From assembly GCF_016613475.2 (NCBI RefSeq), contig NZ_CP071517.1:620001-684000 (forward strand): 64,000 nucleotides of DNA. The letters are read 5' to 3'. Numbering within the stretch: the stretch's first letter is position 1; the number at the start of each line of letters is the position of its first letter. This DNA is from Lysobacter arenosi. Its GTDB lineage: Bacteria > Pseudomonadota > Gammaproteobacteria > Xanthomonadales > Xanthomonadaceae. Of the stretch, positions 41,062 through 48,822 are shown piece by piece. Under the pieces are notes generated by a model. It had not been told where the DNA came from, searched no databases, and worked only from the letters and a program-made list of their open reading frames with translations. The position numbers and the translations under genes are program-made.

Positions 41062-41697
41062 ATGGATCTCGCCCAGATCTCCTTTTTCGTATTCGCCGCC
41101 ATAGCCACCGCTGCCGCGGTCGGTGTCATCAGCGTGCGCAACCCCGTGCACGCGGTGCTGCTGCTGGTACTGACCTTCTTCTCGGTCGCCTGCACCTGGA
41201 TCATCGCCGGCGCCGAGTTCCTCGGCGTGGCCCTGATCCTGGTCTACGTCGGCGCGGTGATGGTGCTGCTGCTGTTCGTGGTGATGATGCTCGACATCGA
41301 CGTCGCCCCGCTGCGCGAGGGTTACGTGCGCTACTTGCCGGTCGGCCTGGTGGTCGCGGTGGTGATGCTGGTCGAGATGCTGACCCTGATCGGGGTCAAG
41401 GCAAAGGTCGCCACGGCATTTACTGCCGACGCCACGACCGGCGGCAACACCGCCTGGCTGGCGCGCGCTTTGTTCACCCAGTTCCTGCTGCCGTTCGAAC
41501 TGGCCGCGGTGATCCTGACCGTGGCGGTGATCGCAGCGGTCACGCTGACCCTGCGCCGTCGCCCGGGTGCCAAGCACCAGAGCCCGTCGGCCCAGGCCCG
41601 CGTGCGCGCCAGCGACCGCCTGCGCATGGTCAAGATGGATGCAGTGCGGCCGGTGCCGGCCCCAGTCGATGCACCCGCAGAGGAGAGCAAGCCGTGA
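41062..41697 (+). CDS. nuoJ: NADH-quinone oxidoreductase subunit J
   Basis: Membrane-arm subunit with five helices; the [20 protein letters not shown] helix contains the conserved pi-bulge region linked to proton coupling. The N-terminal half includes [19 protein letters not shown]. The cytosolic C-terminal tail ([17 protein letters not shown] and onward) brings it to 211 residues, longer than the 184 of E. coli. Overlaps nuoK by 4 nt (GTGA). Confidence 0.95.
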   Translation: MDLAQISFFVFAAIATAAAVGVISVRNPVHAVLLLVLTFFSVACTWIIAGAEFLGVALILVYVGAVMVLLLFVVMMLDIDVAPLREGYVRYLPVGLVVAVVMLVEMLTLIGVKAKVATAFTADATTGGNTAWLARALFTQFLLPFELAAVILTVAVIAAVTLTLRRRPGAKHQSPSAQARVRASDRLRMVKMDAVRPVPAPVDAPAEESKP

Positions 41698-42020
41698 GCG
41701 AATTCTTCGGCGCCGGCCTCGCGCTTGGCCACTATCTCGCCCTCGGCGCGGTGCTGTTCTGCATCAGCGTCGCCGGCATCTTCCTCAACCGCAAGAACGT
41801 GATCATGTTGCTGATGTCGCTGGAGCTGCTCCTGCTCGCGGTGAACATCAACTTCGTCGCCTTCTCGCGCGAGCTTTCCGATCCGGCCGGCCAGGTGTTC
41901 GTGTTCTTCATCCTGACCGTGGCGGCGGCCGAGGCCGCCATCGGCCTGGCCATCCTGGTCACGCTGTTCCGCAACCGGCGCACGATCAACGTCGCCGAAA
42001 TCGATTCGATGAAGGGCTGA
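41694..42020 (+). CDS. nuoK: NADH-quinone oxidoreductase subunit K
   Basis: Small three-helix membrane subunit, MrpC-like. Conserved text is [27 protein letters not shown], with a membrane Glu, and [21 protein letters not shown] with a second one. Both Glu residues are needed for proton pumping in studied enzymes. Length is 108 residues against 100 in E. coli; it starts with GTG overlapping nuoJ. Confidence 0.96.
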   Translation: MSEFFGAGLALGHYLALGAVLFCISVAGIFLNRKNVIMLLMSLELLLLAVNINFVAFSRELSDPAGQVFVFFILTVAAAEAAIGLAILVTLFRNRRTINVAEIDSMKG

Positions 42021-42024
42021 CGCG

Positions 42025-44220
42025 GTGGACAACGCAATCATGGGGCACGCACTCGTGGAGCATGCACTCTCCAAGACGGTCCTGCTGGCGATCGTGCTCG
42101 CGCCGCTGCTTGGCGCGATCATCGCCGGCCTGTTCCGTCGCCAGGTCGGCCGTGCCGGCGCCCACTGGGTGACGATCATCGGCGTGGCCGTGAGCTGCCT
42201 GCTGTCGATCCAGGTGCTGTGGCAGCTGGTCGGGCAGGGCGCCGCGCCGTTCAACGAGAACGTCTACACCTGGTTCCAGGTCGGCGGCTTCGAGGCACAC
42301 GTCGGCTTCATGGTCGACAAGCTGACCGCGATGATGATGGTGGTTGTCACCTTCGTCTCGCTGCTGGTGCACATCTACACCATCGGCTACATGGCCGAGG
42401 ACGATGGCTACCAGCGCTTCTTCAGCTACATCTCGCTGTTCACCTTCTCGATGTTGATGCTCGTCATGAGCAACAACTTCCTGCAGCTGTTCTTCGGCTG
42501 GGAAGCGGTGGGCCTGGTCTCGTACCTGCTGATCGGCTTCTGGTTCAAGCGCCCGACCGCGGTGTTCGCCAACCTCAAGGCGTTCCTGGTCAACCGCGTC
42601 GGCGACTTCGGCTTCCTGCTCGGCATCGCCGGCGTGCTGATGATGTTCGGCACGCTCGACTACTCGGAAGTGTTCGCCAACGCCCCGCGCTTCGTCGGCG
42701 CGCAGATGCAGCACTTCTGGCCAACGCTGACGGCGAGCGGCTGGACCGCGGGCATGGCCGGCTGGTCGATGTTCACGCTGATCTGCGTGTGCCTGTTCAT
42801 CGGCGCCATGGGCAAGTCGGCGCAGGTGCCGCTGCACGTGTGGCTGCCTGACTCGATGGAAGGCCCGACGCCTATCTCCGCGCTGATCCATGCCGCGACG
42901 ATGGTCACCGCCGGCATCTTCATGGTCGCGCGCATGTCGCCGCTGTTCGAGCACTCGCAGACTGCACTGAACTTCGTTCTGTTCATCGGTGCCACGACCG
43001 CCTTCTGGACCGGCCTGATCGGCATCGTCCAGAACGACATCAAGCGCGTGGTCGCGTACTCGACGCTGTCGCAGCTGGGCTACATGACCGTCGCTCTGGG
43101 CGTGTCGGCGTACAGCGCCGGCGTCTACCACCTGATGACCCACGCCTTCTTCAAGGCGCTGCTGTTCCTCGGTGCCGGCTCGGTGATCATCGGCATGCAC
43201 CACGAGCAGGACATGCGTCGCATGGGTGGCCTGAAGAAGTACATGCCGATCACCTACTGGACGATGCTGATCGGCACGCTGGCCCTGGTCGGCACGCCGT
43301 TCTTCAGCGGCTTCTACTCGAAGGACACCATCATCGAGGCCGCCGCGCACAACGCCCACGAAGCGCACAACTGGATCGCCACCTACGCCTACTGGGCGGT
43401 GCTGCTGGGTGCATTCGTGACCGCGTTCTACAGCTTCCGCCTGCTGTACCTGACCTTCCACGGCAAGGAGCGCTTCCACGATCCGGTGCCCGACCATTAC
43501 GTCGCGCCGGAAGCGGATTCGTCCGAGCATGAGGCCGCGCTGGCCGAAGAACACGGTCACGGCGGCCATGCCAAGCACGATGACCATGGCCACGGCCACG
43601 ATGACCACGCCCACACTCCGCACGAGTCGCCGTGGGTGGTGACGGTGCCGCTGATCCTGCTGGCGATTCCGTCGATCCTGATCGGTTTCTTCAGCGTTGG
43701 TCCGATGCTGTTCGGTACCGATGTGTCGGGTCACCACAAGCAGCTGCCGTTCTTCCTCGGCGCGATCGACGTGCCGGAAGCGCACGACGTGATCGGCAAG
43801 CTGGCCGAAGAGTTCCATGGCCCGGTGGCCTTCGCGCTGCACGGCTTCATGGCGCCGGCGTTCTGGCTGGCCTTCGCCGGCTTCGCCCTGGCCACGATCA
43901 TGTACTGGTGGAAGCCGGAACTGCCGGCCAAGGCCCGCAAGCTGTTTGCATGGCCGGTGCGCGTGCTCGAGAACAAGTACGGCATGGACAACCTGTGGAT
44001 CGACGGTTTCGCCGGTGGCGGCCTCGGCCTGGGCAAGGCTTCGCGCGCGGTCGACACCTACGTCATTGACGGTGCCGCCGTGAACGGCAGCGCCCGCGTC
44101 GTCGACCTGGTTGCACGCCTGACCCGCCGGATGCAGTCCGGTTACCTCTACCACTACGCCTTCGCGATGATCATCGGCCTGATTGCACTCCTGGCCATCC
44201 TCATCCGTTACTGGCGCTAA
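42025..44220 (+). CDS. nuoL: NADH-quinone oxidoreductase subunit L with His-rich loop
   Basis: The distal proton-pumping, Mrp-antiporter-like subunit with the long lateral helix. Key blocks are FGWEAVGLVSYLLIGFWF with the conserved Glu, GAMGKSAQVPLHVWLPDSME with the Lys, and the discontinuous-helix LIHAATMVTAGIFMVAR. It is long (731 residues, against 613 in E. coli). Most of the excess is a polar insert near residues 500-535 with about a dozen His, including EHGHGGHAKHDDHGHGHDD. It starts with GTG, 4 nt after nuoK. Confidence 0.96.
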   Translation: MDNAIMGHALVEHALSKTVLLAIVLAPLLGAIIAGLFRRQVGRAGAHWVTIIGVAVSCLLSIQVLWQLVGQGAAPFNENVYTWFQVGGFEAHVGFMVDKLTAMMMVVVTFVSLLVHIYTIGYMAEDDGYQRFFSYISLFTFSMLMLVMSNNFLQLFFGWEAVGLVSYLLIGFWFKRPTAVFANLKAFLVNRVGDFGFLLGIAGVLMMFGTLDYSEVFANAPRFVGAQMQHFWPTLTASGWTAGMAGWSMFTLICVCLFIGAMGKSAQVPLHVWLPDSMEGPTPISALIHAATMVTAGIFMVARMSPLFEHSQTALNFVLFIGATTAFWTGLIGIVQNDIKRVVAYSTLSQLGYMTVALGVSAYSAGVYHLMTHAFFKALLFLGAGSVIIGMHHEQDMRRMGGLKKYMPITYWTMLIGTLALVGTPFFSGFYSKDTIIEAAAHNAHEAHNWIATYAYWAVLLGAFVTAFYSFRLLYLTFHGKERFHDPVPDHYVAPEADSSEHEAALAEEHGHGGHAKHDDHGHGHDDHAHTPHESPWVVTVPLILLAIPSILIGFFSVGPMLFGTDVSGHHKQLPFFLGAIDVPEAHDVIGKLAEEFHGPVAFALHGFMAPAFWLAFAGFALATIMYWWKPELPAKARKLFAWPVRVLENKYGMDNLWIDGFAGGGLGLGKASRAVDTYVIDGAAVNGSARVVDLVARLTRRMQSGYLYHYAFAMIIGLIALLAILIRYWR

Positions 44221-44237
44221 CCCGACAAGGACCCGAC

Positions 44238-45767
44238 GTGAGCTCCGAGCCCTTGCAGAGCACCTCTTTCCTGCTCAGCCTGCTGATCTGGCTGCCGATC
44301 CTTGGCGGCTTCGCCACCCTCGCGTTCGGCAACGAACGCGCCAGTGCAGCACGCTGGTTCGCCACCGCCGTGGCGCTGGTGACGATGGCCGTGAACATCC
44401 CCATGTTCACCGCGTTCGACATGACCACCCCGGCCATGCAGTTCGTCGAGAACAAGGCCTGGATCCCGGCCTACGACATCCGCTATCACCTCGGCGTGGA
44501 CGGAATCTCGGCCGCGCTGATCGGCCTGACCACGCTGACCACGCTGTTGGCGATGGTCGGCGCCTGGACTTCGATCGACAAGCGCGTCAGCCAGTACTAC
44601 GCCGCCTTCCTGATCCTGGAAGGCCTGATGATCGGCGTGTTCTCTGCGCTGGATTCGATGCTGTTCTATGTCTTCTTCGAAGGCATGCTGATCCCGATGT
44701 TCATCATCATCGGTGTCTGGGGCGGCCCGCGTCGCGTCTACGCCTCGATCAAGTTCTTCCTGTACACGTTCCTCGGCTCGCTGTTCATGCTGCTGGGCCT
44801 GATCTACCTGTACCTCAAGGGCGGTAGCTGGCAGCTGTCGGACATGTACTCGCTGTCGCTGACGGCAACCGAGCAGATGTGGCTGTTCTTTGGCTTCCTG
44901 ATCGCCTTCGCGGTCAAGGTGCCGATGTTCCCGGTCCACACCTGGTTGCCCGATGCGCACGTCGAGGCGCCGACCGCCGGTTCGGTGATCCTGGCGGCGA
45001 TCATGCTGAAGATCGGTGGCTACGGCTTCATCCGTTTCGTCCTTCCGATCGTTCCTGACGCCGGCGCCGAGTGGGCCTGGCTGGTGATCGCGCTGAGCCT
45101 GATCGCGGTGGTCTACGTCGGCCTGGTCGCGCTGGCGCAGGACGACATGAAGAAGCTGATCGCCTATTCGTCGGTCTCGCACATGGGCTTCGTCACCCTG
45201 GGCATCTTCATCGCCTTTGCCCTGGTCCGCGAAGCCGGCAACACCGAAGGCGCACGCCTGGGCCTGCAGGGTGCCATGGTGCAGATGATCAGCCACGGCT
45301 TCGTCTCGGGCGCGATGTTCAGCTGCGTCGGCGTGCTCTACGACCGCATGCACACCCGCATGATCAAGGACTACGGCGGCGTCGCCAACGTGATGCCGTG
45401 GTTCGCCGCCTTCATCGTGCTGTTCGCCATGGCCAACTCGGGCCTGCCGGGCACGTCGGGTTTCGTCGGTGAGTTCATGGTGATCCTGGCGTCGTTCCAG
45501 CAGCACCCGCTGATCGGTTTCGTTGCTGCCACCACGCTGATCATCGGTGCGGCCTACACGCTGTGGCTGGTCAAGCGCACCATCTGGGGCGAGGTCGGCA
45601 ACGCCCACGTCGCCGAGCTGGAGGACGTCAATGCACGCGAAGCGTTCGTGCTGGGCGTGTTCGCTGCCGGCGTGCTGATCCTGGGCCTGTGGCCGAAGCC
45701 GCTGACGGACCTGATGGAACCCGCGATTGCGAATCTGGCGACGCAGATCGCCTCGTCGAAGCTTTGA
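44238..45767 (+). CDS. nuoM: NADH-quinone oxidoreductase subunit M
   Basis: Second antiporter-like pump subunit, 509 residues, about 14 helices. Conserved: YHLGVDGISAALIGLTTL, MLFYVFFEGMLIPMFIIIG with the essential Glu, AFAVKVPMFPVHTWLPDAHV with the Lys, and IAYSSVSHMGFVTLGIF. GTG start at 44238, 17 nt after the nuoL stop. nuoN begins 11 nt downstream. Confidence 0.97.
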   Translation: MSSEPLQSTSFLLSLLIWLPILGGFATLAFGNERASAARWFATAVALVTMAVNIPMFTAFDMTTPAMQFVENKAWIPAYDIRYHLGVDGISAALIGLTTLTTLLAMVGAWTSIDKRVSQYYAAFLILEGLMIGVFSALDSMLFYVFFEGMLIPMFIIIGVWGGPRRVYASIKFFLYTFLGSLFMLLGLIYLYLKGGSWQLSDMYSLSLTATEQMWLFFGFLIAFAVKVPMFPVHTWLPDAHVEAPTAGSVILAAIMLKIGGYGFIRFVLPIVPDAGAEWAWLVIALSLIAVVYVGLVALAQDDMKKLIAYSSVSHMGFVTLGIFIAFALVREAGNTEGARLGLQGAMVQMISHGFVSGAMFSCVGVLYDRMHTRMIKDYGGVANVMPWFAAFIVLFAMANSGLPGTSGFVGEFMVILASFQQHPLIGFVAATTLIIGAAYTLWLVKRTIWGEVGNAHVAELEDVNAREAFVLGVFAAGVLILGLWPKPLTDLMEPAIANLATQIASSKL

Positions 45768-45778
45768 GGTTGTAGCGC

Positions 45779-47233
45779 ATGATCATGCCTGTACGCACCG
45801 CCGCCGACCTGATGCCGCTGCTCCCAGAGCTGGTGGTGATCCTGGGCGCGTTCGCGCTGCTGATGCTCGACCTGTTCATCGACGAGCGCCGCCGCGTCAT
45901 CAGCCACGTCTTCGCCATCGCCGTGCTGGCGGTCGCGACCACGCTGATCGCCTGTGGTGTCGGCGAGCACGGGACCTTCCTCGGCGGCATGTTCGTGCGC
46001 GACACGGCGGCCGACGTCATGAAGATCACGATAGGGATCGTCTCGATTCTGGCGATGATCTACACCTGGCCGTACCTGCGCGCCCGCGAGCTGTACAAGG
46101 GTGAAGTCTCGGTGCTGATGCTGTTCGCCACCGCCGGCATGATGTTCCTGGTGTCGTCGGGCAGCCTGGTGATGGTCTACCTCGGCCTGGAAATGCTGGC
46201 GCTGTGCTCCTACGCACTGGTCGCGATTGACCGCGACAGCCCGCTGGCCTCGGAAGCGGCGATCAAGTACTTCGTCCTCGGTGCGCTCGCCTCGGGCCTG
46301 CTGCTGTACGGCCTGTCGCTGATCTACGGCGCCACCGGCTCGCTGCAGCTCGACCAGATCGCCACCGCGGCGCAGGCCAAGATCGCCGATGGCTCGTCGC
46401 TGATGCTGATCACCGGCGTCGTCTTCGTCGTTGCCGGCATTGCCTTCAAGTTCGGTGCGGCGCCGTTCCACATGTGGCTGCCGGACGTCTACCACGGCGC
46501 GCCGACGCCGATCACGCTGTTCATCGGTTCGGCGCCCAAGCTGGCCGCGTTCGGCATGACCTACCGCCTGCTCGAAGTCGGCGCTGCCCCGTTCGAGGAC
46601 CAGTGGCGCCTGCTGCTGGCCGGCATCGCGGTGCTGTCGCTGGCGATCGGCAACCTCAGCGCGATGGTGCAGAGCAACCTCAAGCGACTGCTGGCGTACT
46701 CGACCGTGTCGCACGTGGGCTTCCTGTTCGTCGGCCTGGCCGGTGGCGGTCGCGAAGGGTTCGCCGCGGCGCTGTTCTATGCGATCAGCTACGCGATCAT
46801 GTCGGCGGCAGCCTTCGGCGCGATCGTGGTGCTGTCGCGTCGCGGCTTCGAGGCCGATCGCATCGACGACTACAAGGGACTCAATGCCCGCAGTCCGTGG
46901 ATGGCCGGTCTGGTGCTGTGCGTGATGGCCTCGCTGGCAGGCGTGCCGCCGTTCCTCGGCTTCTGGTCGAAGCTGGCCGTGCTGCGCGCAGCGCTGCAGG
47001 GCGACATGCTGTGGCTGACCCTGGTCGGCGTGGTGTTCGCGGTGGTTGGCGCGTTCTACTACCTGCGCGTGATCAAGGTGATGTACTTCGACGAGCCGGA
47101 AGGCCCGCCGATGGAGCCGAGCAGCGACCGTCCGCTGCGCATCGTGTTCGGCGTCAATGCACTGGCGCTGCTCGCGCTGGGCCTGGCGTGGAGTCCGATC
47201 ATGGCGTGGTGCCAGCGCGCATTCGCAGGTTGA
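45779..47233 (+). CDS. nuoN: NADH-quinone oxidoreductase subunit N
   Basis: Third antiporter-like subunit and last gene of the operon, 484 residues. Conserved: GSLVMVYLGLEMLALCSYAL with the Glu, FKFGAAPFHMWLPDVYHGAP with Lys and His, and LLAYSTVSHVGFLFVGLAG. An 11-bp-stem palindrome starts 13 nt after the stop; it has no T-run, so the end of the nuo transcript is unclear. Confidence 0.97.
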   Translation: MIMPVRTAADLMPLLPELVVILGAFALLMLDLFIDERRRVISHVFAIAVLAVATTLIACGVGEHGTFLGGMFVRDTAADVMKITIGIVSILAMIYTWPYLRARELYKGEVSVLMLFATAGMMFLVSSGSLVMVYLGLEMLALCSYALVAIDRDSPLASEAAIKYFVLGALASGLLLYGLSLIYGATGSLQLDQIATAAQAKIADGSSLMLITGVVFVVAGIAFKFGAAPFHMWLPDVYHGAPTPITLFIGSAPKLAAFGMTYRLLEVGAAPFEDQWRLLLAGIAVLSLAIGNLSAMVQSNLKRLLAYSTVSHVGFLFVGLAGGGREGFAAALFYAISYAIMSAAAFGAIVVLSRRGFEADRIDDYKGLNARSPWMAGLVLCVMASLAGVPPFLGFWSKLAVLRAALQGDMLWLTLVGVVFAVVGAFYYLRVIKVMYFDEPEGPPMEPSSDRPLRIVFGVNALALLALGLAWSPIMAWCQRAFAG

Positions 47234-47245
47234 TCTGAAGATGAT

Positions 47246-47287
47246 TTCGCAAGCCCTGAACAGAAAACTCTGAATCGGGCTTGCGAA
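47246..47287. repeat. Palindrome between nuoN and tRNA-fMet overlapping a promoter
   Basis: TTCGCAAGCCC (47246-47256) and GGGCTTGCGAA (47277-47287) are perfect 11-bp arms around a 20-nt AT-richer loop. The right arm contains TTGCGA, which is also the -35 box of the tRNA-fMet promoter. There is no T-run. It may be an operator, a transcript-end hairpin of nuoN, or both. Confidence 0.7.
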
Positions 47288-47309
47288 GATTCGCGTCACA
47301 CGTTAACAT
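47281..47309 (+). promoter_or_regulatory. Promoter of tRNA-fMet
   Basis: TTGCGA (47281-47286) and TAACAT (47304-47309) with an exact 17-nt spacer. The predicted start is near 47316, 5 nt before the mature tRNA. The -35 lies in the right arm of the palindrome at 47246-47287. Confidence 0.6.
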
Positions 47310-47320
47310 TGTCGTTCTGG

Positions 47321-47397
47321 TGCGGGGTGGAGCAGTCTGGCAGCTCGTCGGGCTCATAACCCGAAGGTCGCAGGTTCAAATCCTGCCCCCGCTACCA
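47321..47397 (+). tRNA. Initiator tRNA-fMet (anticodon CAT)
   Basis: 77 nt with encoded CCA. The anticodon stem has the three G:C pairs of initiators (CGGG-CTCATAA-CCCG) and the loop gives CAT. The acceptor is TGCGGGG/CCCCGCT, so positions 1 and 72 are T and T: unpaired, as initiators require, but not the C:A of E. coli. The D arm GTGGAGCAGTCTGGCAGCTC is close to E. coli metY, and like metY it precedes rimP-nusA. Confidence 0.97.
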
Positions 47398-47441
47398 CAT
47401 TCTTCCGGGAAGATTGACGAGCAATCCCGGGAACAACGATC

Positions 47442-47480
47442 AAGCCGATGCCTCAGCGATGAGCCATCGGCTTTTTTGTT
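47442..47480 (+). terminator. Intrinsic terminator after tRNA-fMet
   Basis: AAGCCGATG (47442-47450) pairs with CATCGGCTT (47465-47473), followed by a T-rich run continuing to about 47485. It ends the tRNA transcript 45 nt past the CCA and separates it from the rimP operon. Confidence 0.85.
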
Positions 47481-47658
47481 TTTGTGCTCTTGCTTGCATG
47501 TCCGGGTTTCGCATGCGAGTCGTAACGATCGATCGAGTTGCTGCGACGATTCGAACGATTGCTACGGGTGGATGCAGCCGAGTCGCTTCCCGCGTATCCA
47601 TGCCTGGCTTCGAAGGTTTCTCTTCTTTCCGCGGCGAGGGGCCGGCGTCCCGGAGTCG

Positions 47659-47774
47659 GGCGCGGCCTTGAAATCCATGGCCCCGGCAGCTATCTCAGGT
47701 TCACGGCCAAGGGCAGGGCGGCCATCTCCGGGCAGGCAACTGCGCTGTACGGGGTGCCCGGTCAGGCCGCCTGA
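47659..47774 (+). pseudogene. Possible remnant of a VgrG (DUF2345-like) C-terminus
   Basis: In the otherwise geneless 47486-47779 stretch one frame ends [20 protein letters not shown], then [18 protein letters not shown] and a TGA at 47772-47774. The I-H-G-P-G-S-Y pattern followed by a beta-repeat resembles the end of type VI secretion VgrG proteins. I see no continuation upstream in any frame and no ribosome site, so it would be a decayed fragment. This is a weak, pattern-based call; it may be chance coding-like sequence. Confidence 0.25.
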
Positions 47775-47779
47775 AGGGT

Positions 47780-47809
47780 TTGCACCATCCCGGGGCAACC
47801 CGGTATCAT
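47780..47809 (+). promoter_or_regulatory. Strong sigma70-type promoter upstream of rimP leader RNA
   Basis: TTGCAC (47780-47785) and TATCAT (47804-47809) with an 18-nt spacer. The predicted start is near 47816. The next gene, rimP, begins only at 48170, so the transcript first runs through a structured, terminator-ended region. Confidence 0.65.
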
Positions 47810-47815
47810 GGGCGG

Positions 47816-48008
47816 CCTAGCGGTTTGGTGACCGGTCCCTCGGGACGCTGGCCCAACCCCCGCTACCAGCTTCGGCCAGGGCCCCGTGCCCTCGGACCAC
47901 CCGGAATCCGGGCAGTCCCAAGGCCAAAGGCCGGGCTTTGTGGCCGCGCCCAGCGCGACCACGCCGACATCCAGCTGTACGGACAAGGGGCCCGCAAGGG
48001 CCCTTTTT
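47816..48008 (+). ncRNA. Structured RNA: candidate sRNA or attenuator leader of rimP-nusA-infB
   Basis: About 193 nt between a sigma70-type promoter and an intrinsic terminator, with no convincing reading frame. Visible helices are GTCC/GGAC (47835-47846), CTGGCC/GGCCAG (47848-47879), and GGAC-CA-CCCGG-AAT-CCGGG-CA-GTCC (47894-47918), followed by the terminator at 47985-48008. GGGCCCC at 47879-47885 is complementary to GGGGCCC (47987-47993), the left arm of the terminator, so an antiterminated fold is possible. E. coli also has a long leader before rimP-nusA. I do not recognise it as 6S, SRP, RNase P or tmRNA. Either a stand-alone RNA or read-through control of the operon would fit. Confidence 0.5.
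47985..48008 (+). terminator. Intrinsic terminator in front of rimP
   Basis: Left arm AAGGGGCCC, loop GCAA, right arm GGGCCC and five T. The six G:C pairs closed by a GNRA-type loop make it very stable. It lies 162 nt upstream of the rimP start, between the promoter at 47780 and the operon. I see no strong second promoter in 48009-48169, so rimP may depend on read-through. Confidence 0.85.
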
Positions 48009-48169
48009 CGTTGTTCGTGGCTTGGTTCGTGGTCGCACGTGCTTGTCGCAAGACCGGGTCAAAGGTTGCATGTAATTCAGTCCCTGGATCGGCTGGCAGT
48101 CGTTTTGGCCGGTCCCTGGAGCGTTATCGCGATCGTTATTGCAATTGTTCCTCGCGGGAGTCGTTACGC

Positions 48170-48760
48170 GTGTCTGATAAAGCTGTCGAAATCGCCAGGC
48201 TGCTCACCCCGACCGTCCAGTCGCTGGGTGTCGAGCTGCTCGGTGCCGAATACCTGCCGGCTCCCGGCAGCGCGGTGCTGCGTCTGTACATCGACGTGCC
48301 TGCGGGTCAGGAGACGGACGCGGACGGGCAGCCGCGCTCGGTCACGATCGAGGATTGCGAGGCGGTCAGCCGCGAGGTGTCCGCGCAGCTCGACGTCGAG
48401 GATCCGATCAGCGGTATGTACACGCTGGAAGTGTCGTCGCCGGGTATCGATCGGCCGCTGTTCACGCTCGAGCATTACCAGCGCTTCCTCGGCGAGACCG
48501 CGAAGGTCGGCCTGAAGCTGCCGCAGGACGGGCGTCGCCGCCTGACCGGGAAGATTGCCCGTGTCGATGGCGACACCGTGGTGTTCCACATTGATGGCGT
48601 CGAGGCGAACGAATTCGCTGTCGCCGTCGGCAACATCGACAAGGCGCGCCTGGTCCCGGATTGGGCCGCTTTGGGATTCGCTCCGGTCAAGCCCGGAAAA
48701 GACAAGCCTGCACAGGGCGCGCCTGAAAAGAAGCGCCGTCCTGCGAAAGGCAAGAAGTAA
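48170..48760 (+). CDS. rimP: Ribosome maturation factor RimP
   Basis: Needed for maturation of the 30S subunit. The 196-residue protein has [20 protein letters not shown] at the N-domain, [20 protein letters not shown], and [20 protein letters not shown], the family signature. The C-terminal SH3-like domain ends in a Lys-rich tail ([10 protein letters not shown]), longer than in E. coli (150 residues). The start is GTG at 48170 with GGGAG 9 nt upstream; the frame is open upstream but falls in the leader RNA. First gene of the rimP-to-pnp cluster. Confidence 0.95.
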   Translation: MSDKAVEIARLLTPTVQSLGVELLGAEYLPAPGSAVLRLYIDVPAGQETDADGQPRSVTIEDCEAVSREVSAQLDVEDPISGMYTLEVSSPGIDRPLFTLEHYQRFLGETAKVGLKLPQDGRRRLTGKIARVDGDTVVFHIDGVEANEFAVAVGNIDKARLVPDWAALGFAPVKPGKDKPAQGAPEKKRRPAKGKK

Positions 48761-48822
48761 ATCAACCTTGGTAACCACCCAATTGCCGGCGGCGCACCAG
48801 CGCCAACGTGCGGAGTAACGAG

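Noticed and set aside
41986..44154. A 722-codon minus-strand open frame opposite nuoL
   Set aside because: Same GC-driven antisense effect; the composition is His/Arg/Gln-rich and no start signal is present.
47816..48008. 6S RNA, SRP RNA, RNase P RNA or tmRNA
   Set aside because: The conserved cores of these RNAs are not present in the sequence, and end-to-end pairing typical of 6S RNA is not evident.
47398..48169. A complete integrated element at tRNA-fMet
   Set aside because: There is a 12-nt direct repeat but no integrase or intact cargo, so only a possible trace is reported.
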